From NCBI GenBank assembly GCA_964413425.1, contig CAYPST010000027.1, forward strand, positions 1 through 38,566: DNA of 38,566 bases, written 5' to 3'. Of this stretch, positions 17,202-24,781 are shown one piece after another; positions within the stretch are counted from its first letter, which is position 1, and each line of letters opens with the position of its first letter. Below the pieces are notes generated by a model. It searched no databases and was not told the origin of the DNA. It was given only the letters and a program-made list of their open reading frames with translations. This DNA is from DATFLS01 sp964413425. Its GTDB lineage: Bacteria > Fidelibacterota > JAANXI01. The position numbers and the translations under genes were made by a program.

Positions 17202-18725
17202 TCACTCCTCGCCTAAACCGTGCTCTACTCCGAACCGTTTCAGAATCGGAACGTCCCGTTCAAAATCATAGTAGGTGTCTTCCATCAGGTCTATCAGAGA
17301 ATTCCGGTACCCCAGGTAGGCCTGCAGAAAATTTTGTGCCGTCTCCACTTCGCGATCAAATGACTGCAGGAGATCCCGCATGGAAATCTGGCCGTTTCCA
17401 TACTGCTCGAGGCTGATTTCGGAAATCTCCCGGGCCCTGGTGAGATTTTCTTGCATGCTCAGCGTCCGGCGCTGATATTCTCTGAGATTCACAATATCAT
17501 TGATGATTTCAGATTGGATCTCACCCCTGAATTCCTCGATGTATAAGTCTCGTTTCTTGAGAGTAATTTTTCGCGCCTGAATCTCTGCTCTTCGCCGACC
17601 CCAATCCCAGAGAGGAACATACGCATTGAGCGACACGGTATAGCTGTTGTCCTGGGATTCCCAGAGATTGTAATACCGCGGATCGGCCTTCTCCAGACCG
17701 TATGTCATCTCAAAATTCAGACGAAATGCATTGCGGCCCTTCTGATTTTCCAGTTCGATTTCTTCTTCCCGTCTGTTGAGGTGGTGCAGGCGTAGCCGCG
17801 GATGTAACTTATATCCATACTGGATAGCCTGTTCCCGATCCACTGAGATTTCCGTGATCGTCGGCCGGTTATCAACCACCAGCGAATCTTCGGATGGGAG
17901 GCGCAGTTCCTGCTTCATCCGGGAGGCTTCCATGCGCATTTCACTTTGATTCTGCGCCAATTCTTCCCGGGCATTACTCAGTTCCACCTGAATCTGTGTC
18001 TGTTCGACCGACCGGCTGGTATCCCGGGCAACAATCGAATCCGCGGCAACCATGGCCTGTTCCAGATTTTTGATATAATCGGTGTATATGGAATTCCGGT
18101 ATGATAACCTGAACAGATCATAATAGTCCCCGGCCGTATCCTCCAGGAGATCCATCATGTCTCGCTTATATCTCAACTCCTGCTGTTCCAGATCAATGCG
18201 GGCATCTTCAATATTATTCTTTAACCGGTTCGGCTGAAACAGAGGTTGCTCAAATTTCACAAAATACCGGGTGTAATACTGAACATCGCTGGCTCCATCC
18301 TTCTGCAGATACCGATACATGGTGTTGTTCAAGCTCAGATATCCATTGGTCGGATACCCGAACAGAATAACCGGCTGCTCAATAGATAAATTCATTTGCC
18401 ACAGCCGGGTATTCTGCCGGACAATTTCATTCCTCCCCAGGACAGAGTTCCATTTATAATCTGAAATAGCTTCGAACTTCGGAGCCTGCAATCTCATTGA
18501 GACATGGGATTTCAATCCGGCCAGTTCGGCTTCCAGCCAGTTGCGCCTCCGTTCGATGTCTAACTGAAGCTGTCGAACCCGATAGCTATTTTCCATGGCG
18601 ATATTCACCGCTGTCTCCACCGTGAAATCAATCCGCCGCTGCGCACTGAGCGGCAAAGCGATGAAAACCACTATCAAACATCGAAGAAACATAAGACGAT
18701 AACTTTTCCCGGAGATGTTATTCAT
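17202..18725 (-). CDS. TolC family outer-membrane efflux protein
   Basis: A 507-residue outer-membrane factor. The signal peptide ends near PLSAQ. Two structural repeats of the TolC/OEP family are visible as long coiled-coil helices. One is around residues 160-280 (DLEQQELRYKRDMMDLLEDTAGDYYDLFR region); the other lies in the last 170 residues (REISEISLEQYGNGQISMRDLLQ). Beta-strand segments such as YTVSLNAYVPLWDWGRRR lie between, the usual LWDxG-type signature. An upstream in-frame GTG exists, but the ATG at 18725 sits behind GGGTGGGGG and is preferred. No membrane-fusion protein or RND/ABC pump gene is adjacent, so the partner must be elsewhere. The shared palindrome upstream suggests control by the neighbouring BlaI-type repressor. 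Confidence 0.92.
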   Translation of the reverse strand: MNNISGKSYRLMFLRCLIVVFIALPLSAQRRIDFTVETAVNIAMENSYRVRQLQLDIERRRNWLEAELAGLKSHVSMRLQAPKFEAISDYKWNSVLGRNEIVRQNTRLWQMNLSIEQPVILFGYPTNGYLSLNNTMYRYLQKDGASDVQYYTRYFVKFEQPLFQPNRLKNNIEDARIDLEQQELRYKRDMMDLLEDTAGDYYDLFRLSYRNSIYTDYIKNLEQAMVAADSIVARDTSRSVEQTQIQVELSNAREELAQNQSEMRMEASRMKQELRLPSEDSLVVDNRPTITEISVDREQAIQYGYKLHPRLRLHHLNRREEEIELENQKGRNAFRLNFEMTYGLEKADPRYYNLWESQDNSYTVSLNAYVPLWDWGRRRAEIQARKITLKKRDLYIEEFRGEIQSEIINDIVNLREYQRRTLSMQENLTRAREISEISLEQYGNGQISMRDLLQSFDREVETAQNFLQAYLGYRNSLIDLMEDTYYDFERDVPILKRFGVEHGLGEE

Positions 18726-18759
18726 TGCCCCCACCCTGTGAAAATGCTGTTCGCTTTAA

Positions 18760-18775
18760 TGAAATTTATTTTTCA
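18760..18775. promoter_or_regulatory. Weaker second operator-like site upstream of tolC
   Basis: TGAAATTTATTTTTCA keeps the outer TGAAA/TTTCA arms of the palindromes at 17066 and 18825. It lies 65 bases from the stronger site and just downstream of the candidate -10 box of the TolC gene, a position suited to repression. Confidence 0.35.
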
Positions 18776-18786
18776 TATTTGAAAAC

Positions 18787-18815
18787 AAGATAGAACTGTC
18801 TCCGGGTAAAGGCAA
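18787..18815 (-). promoter_or_regulatory. Candidate promoter of the TolC gene
   Basis: On minus, TTGCCT (18815-18810) and TATCTT (18792-18787) are separated by 17 bases. The match is modest (four of six in each box) but it is bracketed by the two operator-like palindromes. Confidence 0.3.
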
Positions 18816-18824
18816 CCGATTTTT

Positions 18825-18840
18825 TGAAAATATATTTTCA
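18825..18840. promoter_or_regulatory. Perfect palindromic operator candidate upstream of tolC
   Basis: TGAAAATATATTTTCA is its own reverse complement. With flanks (18823-18844) it matches the blaI-upstream block 17064-17085 in 20 of 22 bases, including the GTAA that follows on plus. Interpreted as the binding site of the BlaI-type repressor. Confidence 0.65.
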
Positions 18841-19016
18841 GTAATCTCCGGAAGGTGTGGCTCGAGCTGGTATCTCACGGGAGCGGGAAGAAGAAATAAC
18901 AGAAGATATGCTCTCGTGGGGAGTAGAGCTTTTACGCTCGCTAGAATCCCGAACAGTTATCCATCGAATGAACCGGTGCTTTTGCTGCCCTGGCAGCGAA
19001 ATTCACTACCCGAATT

Positions 19017-20309
19017 TCACTCTGCCGAAGCATTTTCCTCCACTGTCCGTATTCGCTTCAGATCCCCGGACTTTGCCGCCTCCAGTATCGGGGCCATGTA
19101 GTCATCGATCATATGGGGCGTGAGTGGTACGGGCATATTTTCCAGTTTCATTTTGAGCTGGGGATTCCTGGCGGCTCGTAACGCTCTCTCTATGTGAGCG
19201 TTGGAAAATCCTTCGATATCCGTTAATCGGGTCGGAATTCCGATGGCATCATAGAATGCAATCATGCCCCGGGCTACGGCTTGTCCCAGAGATTTCCCTT
19301 GCAAATGATCCAAATCATCCTTTATATACCCTTCAACCTGGAAGATCCCGCCGATCACCCGGAGCTGGTCTTCCACTGCCGGAGCAAAAAAGACAGTATA
19401 GTAGGGATTGAGAAGTCCACAGGCGCGGCCGTGGGACAGGACGTCCACCAGCGAAAAACTGGTGAGGTGCCCGCCGTTGGTGCCGCCCAGCATGATGGCA
19501 TAGCCGCCCAGGTCGGTGGCCAGCCCCAGAGCTTCACGGGCCCTCAGATCCCCGGGATCTTCCAGAGCCGAGGGCAGCCAGTGCACAATCAGCCGGATGG
19601 CTTCACTTACGACTTGCTTGATTTTATTGTAATCGGGAGACCCGGTCGCCCCGTAAAACACTTCCAGATTGTGGGAGATCCCGTCCAGTGCTCCATCTAT
19701 GGTCAGCGATTGCGGGGCGGTTGCAGTGGCCGCATAATCAAACACAGCACCAGCCGGGATGATCGCCTGGTCAACGATCAATTTCTTCTGGGCTGTTTCC
19801 GGATCCGTAATGTTGGAATATTTGGTGAGATGGGCGGCAGATCCGGCCGCGGTTTGAATGGCAACATGCGGGGTGAGTTGTTTATTACTTGCCAAGATTT
19901 TTTCAGTGACCAGTCCGGTGCCGAAGTAATCGTCGATTTCCCCACCCAGAGTTCGCAGCACATCAGCAGCTTTGACGCAGTCGATGGTGCTTCCCCCTCC
20001 CAGGCTAATCAGCAGGTCAGGTCTTGCTGCTTTCAACTCTTCAGTCATCCGAAACAGGTCTTCCCGTGGCGCATTCGGTCGGGCACCCTCGATTTTCGCC
20101 GCCAGATCGATCCCAGCCTGGTGCAATCCGCCCTCCACAGCCGAAATGAAATCCGCAATACCTTCATGGCTCCCATGGATAAGAGCGGCGCGTTTTCCCA
20201 TCCCTTTCAGGAAGTCACTCAACCCGGATAACACCCGAACTCCGTGGAGGTAATCATCCCCCTTAAATTCCTGTAACAGTTGTCGTGCATTTTGAAAGTC
20301 TTCTTTCAT
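19017..20309 (-). CDS. Iron-containing alcohol dehydrogenase family protein
   Basis: A 430-residue group III (Fe-ADH/dehydroquinate-synthase-like) dehydrogenase that interconverts alcohols and aldehydes or ketones with NAD(P). The nucleotide-binding GGGST is at 104-108. Metal ligands are seen as D209 and H213 in ALDGISHNLE, H281 in GTNGGHLTSF and H293 in LSHGRACG. Length and order match the family. The protein is distant from textbook members, so the substrate is open; maleylacetate-reductase-like and sugar-alcohol enzymes share this fold. Only a weak ribosome site precedes the ATG. The next gene in the same direction (SDR) lies 195 bp away, with a dispersed repeat between. Confidence 0.9.
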   Translation of the reverse strand: MKEDFQNARQLLQEFKGDDYLHGVRVLSGLSDFLKGMGKRAALIHGSHEGIADFISAVEGGLHQAGIDLAAKIEGARPNAPREDLFRMTEELKAARPDLLISLGGGSTIDCVKAADVLRTLGGEIDDYFGTGLVTEKILASNKQLTPHVAIQTAAGSAAHLTKYSNITDPETAQKKLIVDQAIIPAGAVFDYAATATAPQSLTIDGALDGISHNLEVFYGATGSPDYNKIKQVVSEAIRLIVHWLPSALEDPGDLRAREALGLATDLGGYAIMLGGTNGGHLTSFSLVDVLSHGRACGLLNPYYTVFFAPAVEDQLRVIGGIFQVEGYIKDDLDHLQGKSLGQAVARGMIAFYDAIGIPTRLTDIEGFSNAHIERALRAARNPQLKMKLENMPVPLTPHMIDDYMAPILEAAKSGDLKRIRTVEENASAE

Positions 20310-20463
20310 AGTCTATTTCTTGCCCTTCGCTTGTGTCCTATGGATGAATACTCCGGAGGTTTCTCCATGAAGAATACCCGGAACATTAGAAACCGAACAT
20401 CGGCAATGTCCATAATAGCAGTTGCTAACCTTCTACTAACCAGGGAACCTAATTATATCTTAT

Positions 20464-20504
20464 ATTCGTGTTCATTCGCGTTACTTAGTGGCTTCCTCAA
20501 GATT
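20464..20504. repeat. Dispersed 9-10 bp periodic phrase, copy 1
   Basis: ATTCGTGTTCATTCGCGTT followed by a GTGGCTTC segment, nearly the same as 30957-31001 and the flanks of 33276-33360. It lies directly downstream of the SDR stop codon and is built of degenerate ATTCGTGTT-like units. Confidence 0.6.
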
Positions 20505-21317
20505 TCACTTTCGAAACCCCTCCGGTATCTCCTCCGGCAGCGCGTGGGTGGCCCCGGTACTGATTCCGCCATCCACCAGCAGGGTTTGGCCTGTCACATA
20601 TTCACTTTCATCGGATGCCAGAAAGACAATGGCACCATCCAGATCGTGGGGTTTCCCGGGTCGATTCAATGGGATCCGATCGTTTAAGTATTCGACCCAG
20701 CCTTCATTCTGATACATCACCTCATTCTGCGCTGTTTTGAACCATCCCGGCGCCAGACAATTCACGGTAATGCCATATTCCCCCCAGTCATCTGCCAGGC
20801 TCATGGTCAGCTGTTTGGTCCCGCCGCGGCTGGCACAGTAAGGCGCTAACCCGGCATACCCGAATACACTGGTGACCGAACCAATATTTATAATGCGCCC
20901 ATACCTGCGGGGAATCATCATGTCCCGGGCCACAGCCTGGGCCACGAAAAAGGTCCCCCGCAGATTGGTATTCAGCACCGTATTCCAATCCTCCCAGGTG
21001 ATATCCACAGAGGGCTTCCGGACGTTACACCCGGCGTTATTCACTAAGATATCCGCCTGGCCGTAATGACTTTTCACTTCCTGCACCATCTCCTGGATGC
21101 TGTCATATTCGGTCACGTCCAGATCCACCGGGAAGGCTTCCCGGCCGAGCTCCTCGATCTCCTGCTGAAATTCCTTAAGTGAAGACGTGCTGCGGCTGGT
21201 AATCACCAGAGCCGCCCCTGCTTTCGCCAGGGCACGACCGAAGTACTGCCCCAAACCCCGGCTCGCCCCGGTGACAATTGCAACTTTACCCGATAAATCA
21301 AAAAAAGTGTGACTCAC
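20505..21317 (-). CDS. Short-chain dehydrogenase/reductase (SDR)
   Basis: A 270-residue classical SDR. The cofactor motif GASRGLG is at 17-23 and NNAG at 93-96. The catalytic serine is S147 and the tyrosine Y160. The YxxxK lysine is replaced by arginine: the sequence reads YCASR, with R164 confirmed from codon CGC, and a lysine follows at 168. SDRs of this kind act on sugars, polyols or keto acids, for example gluconate 5-dehydrogenase-like enzymes. The start codon is GTG behind an AAGGGG ribosome site. It stands among other oxidoreductases of a probable carbohydrate-oxidation cluster. The substrate is not determinable. Confidence 0.92.
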   Translation of the reverse strand: MSHTFFDLSGKVAIVTGASRGLGQYFGRALAKAGAALVITSRSTSSLKEFQQEIEELGREAFPVDLDVTEYDSIQEMVQEVKSHYGQADILVNNAGCNVRKPSVDITWEDWNTVLNTNLRGTFFVAQAVARDMMIPRRYGRIINIGSVTSVFGYAGLAPYCASRGGTKQLTMSLADDWGEYGITVNCLAPGWFKTAQNEVMYQNEGWVEYLNDRIPLNRPGKPHDLDGAIVFLASDESEYVTGQTLLVDGGISTGATHALPEEIPEGFRK

Positions 21318-21504
21318 AAATTCCCCTTCCTTTCATTTGCCTGATGAGATGAAGCGCCACCTTCTATTGGAATCCCTGCTGAGATAGAATCCTTGATTCT
21401 AACTGCTCTATTTCCCTTTCTGATCCTCCGGTTCCTTGGGAATGATGTTGTATGAAAAAACTCCTCCTGGGAATAAATGATATCAACTCTCATCCATTGT
21501 GTTT

Positions 21505-21531
21505 CATCCTGTTAATCCTGTACATCCTGTC
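21505..21531. repeat. Short 9-bp periodic phrase (three units)
   Basis: CATCCTGTT, AATCCTGTA and CATCCTGTC stand in tandem in the 225-bp gap between the SDR and Zn-dehydrogenase genes. The phrase type resembles the ATTCGTGTT-like and TCAGTGTCT-like ones elsewhere in the window. Confidence 0.6.
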
Positions 21532-21542
21532 CGCCACTTTCT

Positions 21543-22574
21543 TCACGGCTGGAAGATGACCTTCATCAATCCCTCTTCCCCGTCATAGAGACGCTGAAAC
21601 CAGGAGCCGCCCTCCGAAAGGGGTGCGACAGCACTGATCAGCGCCTCCACATTCACGGCCTCCCGGGCGATCATATCCAGGCAGGCCGGGTAGTCTCCCC
21701 GGGACGCACAGGAACCGTACACCGTGATCTCCCGGGTCACCACCGATTGCAGCGGCAAATCAACGGCAGGCGCAAGATTTCCGACCAGGGTTAACGCTCC
21801 GCCTTTCCGAACAGAAGCCAGCGCCGTCTGCAGCGCTGCAGTATTTCCCACCACCTCAAATCCCACGTCGGCACCACGGCCGTCTGTAAGAGTTCGCACC
21901 GCCTGCACCACATCGGCCTCCTCCGGGTTCAATCCGACATCCGCACCCAGTTCCTGTGCCAGGTCCAGCTTTCCCTGCACCAGATCCACAGCGATAATCT
22001 GCCCGCAGCCGGCAATTCGCAGGGCCTGGATGGCCAGCAGGCCGATCATTCCGGCTCCCACCACTACTGCCGTATCATCCAGTGAGATGGGTGTCCGCTC
22101 CACCGCATGAAAGGCAATGGAGCAGGGCTCCACCATAGCAGCCTGTTCGAACGTCACCTCCTCCGGAATCCCATAGAGAATCCGTGCCGGAAGCGCCACA
22201 TATTCCGCAAAAGCACCATGCTGCCTGTATTCCTCAGCGGATACACCAAGTACCCGGCGATGATCACAGAGATTGATCTCCCCCCGGCGACAATGAAAAC
22301 ACCGACCGCAATAAATGGTGGAATCAAAGGTGACCCGAGCACCCGGTTGCCACCCGGTTACCTCCTCCCCGATCTTTTCGATTACACCGGCCGCTTCATG
22401 CCCCATGATCACCGGCGGAATCCGGCGACCCGAACTGCCGTCCATCCCATGCACATCACTGCCGCAGGTTCCGGCCGCTTTCACCCGGACGAGTACTTCC
22501 TCCGGTCCGAAATCCGGAGTGGGCATTTCGGTATACTCGAAATGATTATATTCCTGTAATACCAGTGCTTTCAT
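21543..22574 (-). CDS. Zinc-dependent medium-chain alcohol/polyol dehydrogenase
   Basis: A 343-residue MDR-family dehydrogenase of the sorbitol/threonine-dehydrogenase type. The catalytic zinc ligands are C37 (GTCGSD), H59 and E60 (MGHEAAG). The structural zinc site is C89, C92, C95 and C103 (CGRCFHCRRGEINLC). The Rossmann motif VVGAGMIGLLAIQAL follows in the second half. It oxidises a polyol or secondary alcohol with NAD(P). A GGAAGGGAAG ribosome site precedes the ATG. A terminator just upstream (22728-22761) separates it from the NIPSNAP gene, so it should have its own promoter. Confidence 0.93.
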   Translation of the reverse strand: MKALVLQEYNHFEYTEMPTPDFGPEEVLVRVKAAGTCGSDVHGMDGSSGRRIPPVIMGHEAAGVIEKIGEEVTGWQPGARVTFDSTIYCGRCFHCRRGEINLCDHRRVLGVSAEEYRQHGAFAEYVALPARILYGIPEEVTFEQAAMVEPCSIAFHAVERTPISLDDTAVVVGAGMIGLLAIQALRIAGCGQIIAVDLVQGKLDLAQELGADVGLNPEEADVVQAVRTLTDGRGADVGFEVVGNTAALQTALASVRKGGALTLVGNLAPAVDLPLQSVVTREITVYGSCASRGDYPACLDMIAREAVNVEALISAVAPLSEGGSWFQRLYDGEEGLMKVIFQP

Positions 22575-22727
22575 ACTTTCTTCCCTTCCTGGCGTATCAT
22601 TACCTGCGATTCCTTCAGCTCACTCTCATGGTTGATAGTACGAATATTCACTATCTATTTCCGCAGAAAATCCATTGCTCCAACACCGGATATTTACAAA
22701 ATGAGAAATCGCCCATCACAATACCCG

Positions 22728-22761
22728 GAAAAACGAAGGCGGCTTCGCCAGGAAACCGCCT
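22728..22761 (-). terminator. Intrinsic terminator after the NIPSNAP gene
   Basis: On minus a 10-bp stem (22761-22752 with 22746-22737, one G-T wobble) and a 5-base loop are followed within three bases by TTTTT (22733-22729). It lies 32 bases after the stop codon of the NIPSNAP gene. Confidence 0.75.
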
Positions 22762-22792
22762 CACTCTGTGCAAACAACTCCGGGCTTTCAGA

Positions 22793-23581
22793 TTAAATTT
22801 GTGAATACGAGGTAGGTCGCAGAATGTAATCCGATATATTGGAAACCGTATCTGCATACTGAGGGTCCGCGCTCATTTCTGCCCAGTCCGGATCGTTTCG
22901 GAACGTTTCCCAGCGCTGATTTCGCTGGTTCATATCTTCGAATGCCACCATATAGGTGAGATTCGGCAAGCGCTGCCCCACCAGGGTTTTCCCGAAGAAC
23001 ACCGGCTGCAATCCCGTTTTCTTGAAGATAGCAATCTCGCCATCGTTAAACATTTCCACCTTTTTCTCTCCCGCAATGACGCTATGGCTCTCATAGGTTC
23101 TCAACTCAAAAATCCGGTCGGACTTCTTCTTCGACATCGGCGGCAGCTCTATCTTCGGCATCCCTGCAAACGCCTGAAGGAGCCAGTTTTCCATACGCAC
23201 ATATCCGGGATCCGAGAGGGGGGCGTTGAGAAACTCCCGGCCTGCCTGCCGGAAGGTTTTATCGGACAGCAGTCGGTCGGTGGCGGAAACGAACACGTCC
23301 AGAGATGGATAGGGCAACAGCACATACAGCGTGGGTTGATTCGGCCCGTACATGGGTGTAAACGCACCGACCGGTTCAACGCCAATTCTGTTCCAGGCCG
23401 GAATCGCCGCGTCCGCAAGGAAATTGTTGAGCTGATTCCTCTTGGCTCCCACATGCATGTGGTACTTCCGTAATTCATACAACGACTGAGTGCCGGGAAC
23501 CGCTTGATTGGCTGCAGCCAATGCTCCCACAGGTGCAAGTCCGGCAACTAATCCTGCAGAGATGAACTCTCTTCTATTCAT
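22793..23581 (-). CDS. NIPSNAP family protein, Tat-exported
   Basis: A 262-residue protein with two NIPSNAP (dimeric alpha-beta barrel-like) repeats. The first starts around YELRKYHMHVG (about 36), the second at FELRTYESHS (about 145). The N-terminus MNRREFISAGLVAGLAP is a Tat signal. The ATG at 23581 has an excellent AAGGAGG seven bases upstream and is preferred over the upstream start at 23617. NIPSNAP proteins have no settled biochemical role, and exported ones occur in FCB and planctomycete genomes beside sugar-oxidation genes. The gene lies between DUF1080 and the Zn-dehydrogenase and ends at an intrinsic terminator. Confidence 0.9.
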   Translation of the reverse strand: MNRREFISAGLVAGLAPVGALAAANQAVPGTQSLYELRKYHMHVGAKRNQLNNFLADAAIPAWNRIGVEPVGAFTPMYGPNQPTLYVLLPYPSLDVFVSATDRLLSDKTFRQAGREFLNAPLSDPGYVRMENWLLQAFAGMPKIELPPMSKKKSDRIFELRTYESHSVIAGEKKVEMFNDGEIAIFKKTGLQPVFFGKTLVGQRLPNLTYMVAFEDMNQRNQRWETFRNDPDWAEMSADPQYADTVSNISDYILRPTSYSQI

Positions 23582-23714
23582 AAATACCTCCTTTACAACC
23601 TTTCTATACTGACGCATTCTTGTTTAAGCCGCCATAAAGCAGCATGCGGCTATGCCGTTTTCCTGTAACAAATCCGGACGGGTTTTCCTCCCAGAGGTGG
23701 TCTCCCAGAGATGC

Positions 23715-24530
23715 TTACTCACCGGCCGGCAATTCCCGAATCCAGATGTTTCGGAAGCGCACGGGATGGCTGTGATCCTGCAATTGAATAGGCAGCTCCG
23801 CAGGATGGGCCTTGTACGGGGGTCTGGCTTTATGCCCGGTGGGGCCGGTCAGGGTCACATGATCCTGCACCAGTACGCCATTGTGCACCACAGTGACCGT
23901 CGCCGGTTTGACGACATTCCCCGCTTCGTCAAAATGGGGCCGGTGAAAAAAGATGTCATACGTTTGCCACTGGCCCGGCGGCCGGCACGCATTCACCTGA
24001 GGAGGATACTGGCCGTACAGGGAAGCCGCCATACCATCGGGATAGGTCGTATTGTTGTAGCTATCCAGCACCTGCACCTCATACATACTCATCAGGAACA
24101 CGCCGCTGTTGCCGCGGTCCTGCCCCTTCCCTTCGGCCGGGACCGGTGCCGCCCATTCCACGTGCAGCTGGCAGGAGCCGAACCCCTGTTTGGTCCGGAT
24201 AGAACCGGCGCCTTTCATCACTTCCATGTAGTCATCAGTCGCTCTCCACTTCACCGGCCCGCCTCCCGTGCTTTCCCATTTGGAAATATCCTCCGCATCG
24301 CGATACAGGATCATGGCATCCGAAGGTATGGAGCCAGGCTCTTCCTGAGTGCTGGAAGTCCCTGGCCGAATAACCGGTGGTTGAGGACGGTCGATATCAT
24401 GAACCCCCCATTCCATATCCGGTCGGGTCCAGCCTGCCCCCGCATGCCCGGCGCAACTGACAAGCATAAAGAGAATGAAAAGACTTATCAGAAATGCCGC
24501 AACGCCGCTGTGATGGTGTTTGGTGTGCAT
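23715..24530 (-). CDS. DUF1080 (3-keto-disaccharide hydrolase-like) lipoprotein
   Basis: A 271-residue exported lipoprotein. The lipobox LVSC gives an acylated cysteine at 26. The rest is one DUF1080 beta-jelly-roll domain, with WESTGGGPVKWRATDDYMEV, then GNSGVFLMSMYEVQVLDSY, and the end RFRNIWIRELP. Characterised DUF1080 enzymes act on 3-keto-glycosides made by Gfo/Idh/MocA oxidoreductases. Two exported Gfo/Idh/MocA proteins in the window make that pathway likely here, but activity is inferred. The ATG at 24530 has GAAGGAG nine bases upstream; an earlier GTG at 24548 overlaps the ribosome site and is less likely. It probably shares a transcript with the NIPSNAP gene 134 bp downstream. Confidence 0.88.
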   Translation of the reverse strand: MHTKHHHSGVAAFLISLFILFMLVSCAGHAGAGWTRPDMEWGVHDIDRPQPPVIRPGTSSTQEEPGSIPSDAMILYRDAEDISKWESTGGGPVKWRATDDYMEVMKGAGSIRTKQGFGSCQLHVEWAAPVPAEGKGQDRGNSGVFLMSMYEVQVLDSYNNTTYPDGMAASLYGQYPPQVNACRPPGQWQTYDIFFHRPHFDEAGNVVKPATVTVVHNGVLVQDHVTLTGPTGHKARPPYKAHPAELPIQLQDHSHPVRFRNIWIRELPAGE

Positions 24531-24781
24531 AGACACTTTCTCCTTCACTCCTTGTGGTTAGAAAATAGTTGCACTCAACTCTAAAAAGCCGCCCGTCGTC
24601 AGCCTGCAATCATGACAGCTTGAGTTCCTGAACAGTTATTGTGCTGTTCATCGATAATCAATGAAGTGAATGCCAACCACTTTGTGTAACAATCGAATAT
24701 AATTTACCGCAGCATAAATAAACATCAAAAACTTGCAGGAGATCTGTATCGCAATGGAATGCGGGGCCCGGAATCCGCAGG

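Noticed and set aside
19281..20231. 316-codon plus-strand open frame
   Set aside because: Antisense to the Fe-ADH, whose metal ligands and cofactor motif are intact on minus.
23652..24584. 310-codon plus-strand open frame
   Set aside because: Antisense to the DUF1080 lipoprotein gene, which has a lipobox and family motifs.
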